Below are positions 63,742-64,000 of a DNA stretch of 64,000 nt, one piece after another. The notes beneath the pieces are model-generated. The model had not been told where the DNA came from, searched no databases, and saw only the letters and a program-made list of their open reading frames with translations. Both the position numbers and the translations under genes were made by a program. This DNA is from JAXLYE01 sp046351595 (GTDB lineage Bacteria; Myxococcota_A; Polyangia; Palsa-1104; JAEUJZ01). The stretch lies in the NCBI GenBank assembly GCA_046351595.1, contig JAXLYE010000007.1, positions 248,001 through 312,000 on the forward strand, in the 5' to 3' direction. Position 1 is the first letter of the stretch. The number at the start of each line of letters is the position of its first letter.

Positions 63742-64000
63742 TCAGGCCGCGGGCTTATGCACGTGGCGCTCGAGCAGCTCGGCCAGGTGCTGCATGCGCG
63801 AAAGGAACCCCTCGGCGACCTGCTGCTGGATCTGGGCGTTGCCGGCCTCGCTCAGTCCGGTGTACGTGCGCGTCCAGCTCACGGTCGTCGAGCCGTCGCG
63901 GTTGTCGGTGAGCGCGAGGTCGAGCTTCTCGACGTGGGTGCCGCCGCGCAGCACCACGTACTCGACGGCGCCGGCCTGCGCATCGTGGCGGGTGACGATG
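63742..64000 (-). CDS. SRPBCC/START-like protein (5' partial)
   Basis: The frame is open to the end of the window, so the start is outside; about 85 C-terminal residues are seen. Strands such as HVEKLDLALTDN and STTVSWTRTYTGL followed by a long C-terminal helix (QQQVAEGFLSRMQHLAELLE) fit the helix-grip fold of SRPBCC hydrophobic-ligand proteins. Its stop lies 8 bases before the MerR gene, so the two are probably one transcript. Confidence 0.65.
   Translation of the reverse strand, partial: IVTRHDAQAGAVEYVVLRGGTHVEKLDLALTDNRDGSTTVSWTRTYTGLSEAGNAQIQQQVAEGFLSRMQHLAELLERHVHKPAA

Overview
The window is GC-rich bacterial chromosome, with third codon positions almost all G or C. It most likely comes from a member of the phylum Myxococcota. 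The pointers are a von Willebrand A protein with a MYXO-CTERM-like tail, several secreted lipoproteins with Cys-rich repeats, a large Oar-like TonB-dependent receptor, a multi-PEGA protein and beta-propeller lipoproteins. No rRNA, tRNA, CRISPR array, transposase, integrase or phage gene was found, so this looks like ordinary chromosome with many surface proteins and an unusual load of short tandem repeats. Order or family cannot be told from the sequence alone.

Layout. 1-5930: a TonB-dependent receptor (5' end outside the window) in a tight series with two lipoproteins, then a Cys-rich lipoprotein behind a good promoter. 6047-8050 (minus): an APH-fold kinase and a DUF6279-like lipoprotein. 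8145-12395 (plus): an RdgC-like protein with an overlapping partner, an O-methyltransferase, 6-phosphofructokinase and an MDR oxidoreductase. 12432-16644: GH25 lysozyme, cytochrome P450, a PAS-PAS-STAS sensor and a small protein. 16907-21731: lipoprotein plus Oar-like receptor. 22004-25490: a DUF6765-like protein, a membrane PH-like protein, a Coq4-like protein under an operator-like palindrome, and a small lipoprotein. 26118-28629: two unknown soluble proteins translationally coupled to an SLC13/ArsB-type permease. 28635-37321 (mostly minus): MFSD1-like transporter, PEGA/beta-barrel protein, CstA, an ankyrin-Tudor fusion, rhodanese (plus) and GST. 37487-45816: envelope proteins, a vWA/MYXO-CTERM protein, a TPM protein, a hydrolase and an FG-GAP propeller lipoprotein.

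46045-48749 holds three dTDP-rhamnose genes (rfbB, rfbA, rfbC; rfbD is absent). They are followed by a 1144-residue STAND-type NTPase with 14 WD40 repeats (49026-52460), a 17-unit 21-bp minisatellite, AlgH/YqgE plus an SDR, a WD-G/BNR-like propeller lipoprotein, then a plus-strand run of gph-like phosphatase, a cytidylyltransferase-like enzyme, phosphoglycerate dehydrogenase, an RlmI-like methyltransferase and an ACSF3/MatB-like acyl-CoA synthetase. The right end carries a MerR-family regulator and a partial SRPBCC protein on the minus strand.

The most interesting signals are outside the standard gene list. (1) A roughly 75-bp element occurs twice in opposite orientation (48775-48848 and 62959-63033), just downstream of two unrelated genes, with conserved pairing. 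(2) The MerR gene runs through a 15-bp minisatellite and one copy of that element into antisense of its neighbour. (3) Minisatellites with periods of 12, 12, 15 and 21 bp are present, all multiples of three. (4) A 31-bp palindrome overlaps a near-consensus promoter in front of the Coq4-like gene. (5) Several compact modules have no assigned function: the receptor with two lipoproteins, the RdgC-like pair, the three-gene permease operon, and the STAND-WD40 protein. None of these is proven to be a new system.
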